From: Paragonimus westermani
Taxonomy: Eukaryota; Platyhelminthes; Trematoda; Plagiorchiida; Troglotrematidae
Length of the DNA: 64,000 nt
NCBI GenBank assembly: GCA_008508345.1
Contig: QNGE01001329.1
Coordinates: 110,503 to 174,502 of the forward strand
Direction of reading: 5' to 3'
Shown: positions 59,445 to 64,000 of the stretch, one piece after another
How the letters are laid out: every line of letters starts with the position of its first letter
Numbering within the stretch: the stretch's first letter is position 1
Program-made: the position numbers and the translations under genes
Notes under the pieces: generated by a model
Database searches by the model: none
The model's input: the letters and a program-made list of their open reading frames with translations, nothing else
Told to the model about the DNA's origin: nothing

Positions 59445-60125
59445 AACTGTCATACAACCATGAAGAAAAAAGTAAACTCCGCAAAGGAAGAGAGGAAAGA
59501 GAAGGGGACAGAAAGGGACCTAACCGCTGGAAATAGCTACGCCTACATTCAAACGTTCAGCATCCAGGTGTCTACACCTTGCAAACAAACAATCGAGCTG
59601 TAAGTGAAAGTAAGGCGTCATTAGCAAGACAGCTTCTTCACGGCTTCCACCGCCCCGCGTCATTAAATGCACACACTTCACAGGCAATTCGGTCAAACAA
59701 CACGCATGACACTGAGCTCAATCAGCCGCCATCTCACTTAACATCTGCAGTCACCAACCCCGCGAATTGCGGTGTCTTCCGCCCAAGAGACGAATCTGAC
59801 CCATAGTGGCCAATCACTTGCTGAAAAAATTCACCTCTACGCCAAGCCGTCATCCGTCCACTTCGTACCTGAAACCAGTGGGCCATAGCGTCAGCAGAAT
59901 GACCGGTGTGGTTGACGACTAGCTGGCATCCTAAGTACATGGCCTAGCCACTGAATTCTGTGCAAATGTTAGGACAACAAAAGAACTCTTTTGGCAATCA
60001 CTACCAATTACCCGCCTCCTAACTTCCTTGTTGCATACTCGATCGGCTACCCGTTGATCAGGCTGGTGAAAAGATTTGTTACAACGAACAGCGTTCATGA
60101 CCTGCAAAGAATTGGTCGACTGCGC
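59445..60125 (-). mobile_element. RTE-like LINE, 3' end with end of RT C-terminal domain
   Basis: In minus orientation the segment near 60060-59970 encodes DQRVADRVCNKEVRRRVIGS followed by DCQKSSFVV, homologous to the HQRVSNEEVRKRVF part of the copy at 57838. The rest matches the RTE 3' region down to TCTTCATGGTTGTATGAC near 59450. It is 5' truncated and has stops. Confidence 0.75.
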
Positions 60126-61075
60126 ACATCAGCAGATGACTGTTCTGCTACTTATCTGCGAAATCAGGCCGCCTCAAACACAGGACCTACACGGAACTTC
60201 CCGCAAACATTGAAGGAACTCAAGATGGCCATAATCTCCGAATGCAATTTGCTAGACTACTTTGTAACGTGTGTCGTCCTCATGCTTAAAGAGAACGCGT
60301 TTGTGCAAGTAAAACCGCGGAGAACATTCTGAATACCCCTTCCGAATTAGTAGTTTATATACTAGTGCTCTCTTTTCTTTTCATCTCTGAGTGACGATAC
60401 TGTTGACCAGTCAGTGGAACAGAACATCCTACCGGTAACTGGTAGATTCTGTCAGCTCTTATTTAAGTACGGAATCTAATACAACACACTACGGATTACT
60501 GTCTCCGTTAAGATTTCAGTTCACGTGTAGTGGAACACCATACAGTAGACGTTTTGGTGAGAGATGCCTTTAACCATTAGTCACAAATGCATTTTAACCA
60601 GACGTGTTATCCAGAACAGAGACAGAATATTTATTGCACGGAATGTACGAATGACCTCTGAATGGTTGTAAGCGGTACCGATAAGCGTACATCGGTGAGT
60701 TCCAGAGTGCAAAACTTGTCCAGAGGAAGTTGTGCGCGGCTGTTGTCCGACAAACTGAACCGAAATGAGACGAGTATGACCCGACACAACTCAACACAGT
60801 CAGACACAGATCAAATTAGTCACCCCAGAGTACACAAGCCCAACGTGCATCCGGTGAGATGAAAGTATCCATCGTAAACAGCTACCAGAATGCATCTACA
60901 CTTACAGTCTCTATAGTCCTAGAGAAGTCAGTTTGTGAACAGACAAGATACTTGCAAAGAATGCGTTACGCCCCTCACCTCATCCCGCCCAGTACTCATC
61001 ACGTGTATCAACATGCCAACTCAGTTCGTAAACAGCTAAACAAAACTTGCGTGGTGCGGACTTTTTGTGTTGACC
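60126..61075. other. no gene recognised
   Basis: Frames at 60662-60862 and 60859-61146 are Ser/Thr/Asn-rich and unrecognised. The second runs into the PLE tail and is not a gene model. Confidence 0.4.
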
Positions 61076-61231
61076 CAAATTATACGCCGAAACACTCACG
61101 CACTGATGATGTCACCTCGCTTGGTGATGAAACGTTTGCAACCTAAATGCCAAGCTCGGCGAACATATCAATACCAAAACCATCAACCCGAGCTACAAAC
61201 AACACCACCACTATTCCCAACCATCAGAAAC
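61076..61231 (+). mobile_element. Penelope-like element tail fragment with hammerhead-like core
   Basis: Closely matches 33266-33414: CACTCACGCACTGATGATG, the TCACC-TCGCTT-GGTGA hairpin, GAAACGTTTGCAACC, the TGCCAAGCTCGGCGAA block, then CCATCAACCCGAGC and the AACCATCAGAAAC end. The core lies at 61103-61133. No PLE coding sequence follows; after AGAAAC the sequence diverges. A solitary end fragment. Confidence 0.8.
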
Positions 61232-61765
61232 GTGATTTTCACACAAATTAATGATTTCACAGGCAGCGTTGAGAATAAATCTACGTAGACTCACTCTCGT
61301 TGAAAAGAAGACAGCCTACAGATGAATGAACGGATGCTTGCATCGGTTGCTAAAACAAATGTTATCAGTCGTCTCCGGCCCCCCGAGCTACGTTCAGAAG
61401 TAGCCTTACGGACAGTCCACTGGTCAATGATGAGTCAATCGTTGTACATTCACCTGCTACTGCTGTGTAGCAGAGTATATCGGCCGAAAGAATAGACGCT
61501 TATCCAAACGGAAAAAGCTTCATCCCACTTGGAACGGAACAAGAATGATACAATCAATTGCCATTACAGTCATATCACACCTTGTTATGAGCTGTCAAGT
61601 AAACGTGACAAATGCGCTTCGCATAGTTAATCAACTCAAGACAGCCAAACAGTGGATTTTGGCAACTACCGAGTCGATCATTACCAGACTGCGCAATCGA
61701 GCGCTTTGTTCACAAAACAACTCGTTAATGCCCTACAAACCCATTATCACGAGTGGCTCACACAT

Positions 61766-61790
61766 TTCTCTCTCTCTCTCTCACACACAG
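61766..61790. repeat. CT/CA microsatellite
   Basis: A compound run of about seven CT units followed by about four CA units. Confidence 0.9.
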
Positions 61791-62457
61791 ACAGTTAATC
61801 TTGGTCACGAAATGTGAACCTATTCTGTGCTCAAAACGGACGATGAATTGTCATGTACGGTTTATCGTGATCTTGAGCAAATGGACATTTGTGTTTCTGT
61901 TTAGCATCCCATACGGCTGTATTAAACACAGGATGGATAGTCAGATCATATATGTGTATCTGCTGAGTTAGCTTGATGCTCACCTATCGATCAAGACGGA
62001 GTCTGCACTGCCTTAAAAGCAGGGTACGAATGAAATTCCAGACAGCGAAGTTCACGTCACCAGTCGGTTCTCATCCACTAAACCTTCATCAGTCTTGCTA
62101 GTATGTCTCATCAGGAAGCCATTCACACCACTGGAATGATGTGAGTACTACCAAAAAGGCTTCGAAGTGGCGCAAACATGAGGACCCTCGAAGTGGCAGT
62201 TCAGCGTGTCCAGTCAGTCCTCCGCTTTTAAGTTCATCGGAGAGGTAAACCGACACTCCGCGTGCAACGAGCAATCAGTCTTGGCACTACCGCTTGCAAA
62301 GGAGTGGGCAAGACCATTGATGTGCGAACTATAAACATTTTCACGTACGGGCAAACTTCATTCTATGATTAACCATGTGCTTTATAACTATAATTTAGGG
62401 TGACGTGACTATTGCTACAGATCACGCCAACTGACTGAATCAGTTCATCAGCAAGTG

Positions 62458-62530
62458 TTAAAAGAGCTGGCGTTCAGGTAGATGGGAGTCTGTCTGTTAA
62501 CACGAAGGTCAATGGTTCGAGTTTCGTTCA
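62458..62530 (+). pseudogene. tRNA-like sequence, possibly tRNA-Asn-derived SINE head
   Basis: TGGCGTTCAGGTAG resembles a pol III A box, CTGTTAA matches the anticodon loop of tRNA-Asn(GTT), and ATGGTTCGAGTTTCG resembles a T arm/B box, in the right order and spacing. The stems pair poorly, so it is not an intact tRNA gene. A SINE or decayed tRNA is likely. Confidence 0.35.
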
Positions 62531-63957
62531 GAGTATCTTCTCTTTCTCTCTTAGCTTGATGAATCAAATTAAGAAAGAAACCGGTGGCTAGTTTGAAAAT
62601 GTGTACCAGGAAGAACGTTCCTACTTCCGATCCTAACTTGCGTGGACACAAAGTGAACCACTGCGACCTAGTAACGAAGTACACACAGACCACAAGTAAT
62701 CAGCTGTCAGATTACTTCCCGCTGATCAAGCTGGATGTGACATGTCGGGTTGTCAACCCTTAGTCGTGTCGTGTAATACAAGCATTGCAAAACAATGGGA
62801 TATTTATCGTGCTCGTCGAAACCACCGTAAATCTGAGGTGAACCTTCAAGCAAACGACAGAAGAAAATTCATGATGATTATCGAACGAATTTGTCCCAAT
62901 TCCAAAGCATACACAGGGGCTATGTAGTCAGGTAGGTACACTGTTCAACGTACGGAAGAAAGACCGACGATGCCAATTTCTGGCCCCTCGTGTTTAGCGA
63001 ATAAATGTAAACAAGGACAACTCTGATCTGAGAGATCTTGGGTCACCGTTGCAACAGCCTTAATTTGTGAACGATCGAGGCAAGATATGAAGACGTTTGG
63101 TCACAGGTTCTCCGTGAGTGATACTCAGGTTACACGACTCGAATTCTCGGTTACATATCAGAAATCAAAACATCATTCAGAAGGTTAAACCAAGTTTCAG
63201 AGTACCATCTAACCGGGTGTTGAATTCTGAGTTGTCGATAATAGACAACAAGGCACCTGGGCACATTGAGGATAACAATTTCATCATCAGGTGCCGTAGA
63301 AGATGAACAGGAAATCACTGACCTTTGCCCCCGGGTGGCGTTTTTTAACCAAACACGCTGGACAGAGTGTTTCGGTAACTTAGGTGTCACTGGAACCGAA
63401 GAAACAAACTAACCGTTTAATATAAACATTCCACAAAAGTTGCCAAATTCGCCAATAATGTCCACTGCAAAAACTATAGAGCTGCAAGAGTTTGTTAGTG
63501 ACCATCGCCAGCTGTGAAAACCGAGCACATATGGAAATAAAGGGTACATTCACGGTGTACAAAGGCAGTCAAATCGGTCTTTTCTACGCTCAGTCCATAC
63601 ACTGCAAGTGGACCGGGAAAACACGTGTCACCCTGTGCAATATGAACCAGAAGGGAAACGCTCAAATCATTAAGCCAATGAATCAATAAAAGCGAAATGC
63701 GGCAGACACCTCAGTGACCTTACAACCGACAGAACAAAATCGTCAGTTACCGACTCCGTTAGATATGATCGGTCAACTCGAGCACCACTGGTACGCAAAT
63801 GTGGTAGAAAACAGTTTCAACCACATGCCAACTACAATGTCAACGAAATAGAGGTGAACTGATGAAATCGGGTGAGAGCAAAATTAGTGTTCAGTTCCAC
63901 ATTGGGATCGAGTGATTCCAACGGTTTGCGGGGATGTGAAAGCTGTTACAACCAAAC

Positions 63958-64000
63958 CGTCTGACAGTTTCAACACCATGAGCGGCGTACGTCAAGGCTG
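63958..64000 (+). mobile_element. RTE-like LINE, beginning at right window edge
   Basis: CTGACAGTTTCAACACCATG and then AGCGGCGTACGTCAAGGCTG match the start of the conserved RTE block at about 57868-57914. The element continues beyond the window. Confidence 0.7.

Larger units (their letters stand above)
61232..63957. other. no confident gene; microsatellite and tRNA-like remnant
   Basis: Contains a CT/CA microsatellite and a tRNA-like segment, both listed separately. The frame at 63492-63689, and its antisense partner, are unrecognised. Confidence 0.4.

Noticed and set aside
1..64000. CRISPR arrays, operons or bacterial features
   Set aside because: Introns with GT-AG sites, animal retroelements and a Cav1 gene show the DNA is eukaryotic; no regularly spaced short repeats were seen.

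Overview
The window looks like nuclear DNA from a flatworm, most likely a digenean trematode. Two things point there. A minus-strand gene for an L-type (Cav1) voltage-gated calcium channel alpha1 subunit is split by introns of about 1 to 3.4 kb. The rest is littered with decayed retroelements of the kinds common in fluke genomes: Penelope-like elements (PLE), RTE-like LINEs, a CR1/jockey-like LINE, Ty3/gypsy and BEL/Pao. Base composition looks more balanced than in the AT-rich schistosomes, which would fit a fasciolid, echinostome or opisthorchiid, but the species cannot be fixed from the sequence alone.

Layout. Positions 1-15400 (minus strand) hold the 5' part of the Cav1 gene. Six exons join in perfect phase from the cytoplasmic N-terminus through IS1, IS2-S3, IS4, IS5 and the domain I pore loop. 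A seventh, more 5' exon is proposed from a good donor and matching phase. IS6 and domains II-IV lie beyond the left edge. Positions 16.8-29.2 kb are intergenic or intronic DNA with RTE fragments, a Penelope-like element between inverted repeats (19209-21911) and a LINE remnant (26.5-27.6 kb). Positions 33.0-34.2 kb hold a second PLE: a near-perfect 154-bp palindrome carrying hammerhead-ribozyme-like cores, followed by the N-terminal part of its protein. Positions 36.4-42.5 kb hold a gypsy integrase fragment, a BEL/Pao pol with an internal deletion, and a gypsy element with 5' LTR, primer-binding site, gag, protease and RT. Positions 42.5-50.2 kb contain a 1.9-kb inverted duplication. From 50 to 64 kb there are RTE copies on both strands, another PLE tail at 61.1 kb, and mostly unrecognised DNA.

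Only the calcium channel is a confident host gene. All retroelement coding regions carry stops, frameshifts or deletions. The three single N bases (21529, 42473, 58039) each sit exactly on a structural discontinuity: a tandem-duplication junction, an inverted-duplication breakpoint, and an internal deletion in an RTE ORF. They are best read as collapsed or joined assembly gaps, so structures across them should be treated with caution.

Most interesting for follow-up: the palindromic PLE tail with a repeated CTGATGA-stem-GAAAC core; an unusual domain I pore sequence in the calcium channel; a PDZ-like ORF that ends exactly where a gypsy LTR begins; and the inverted duplication at 42-50 kb.
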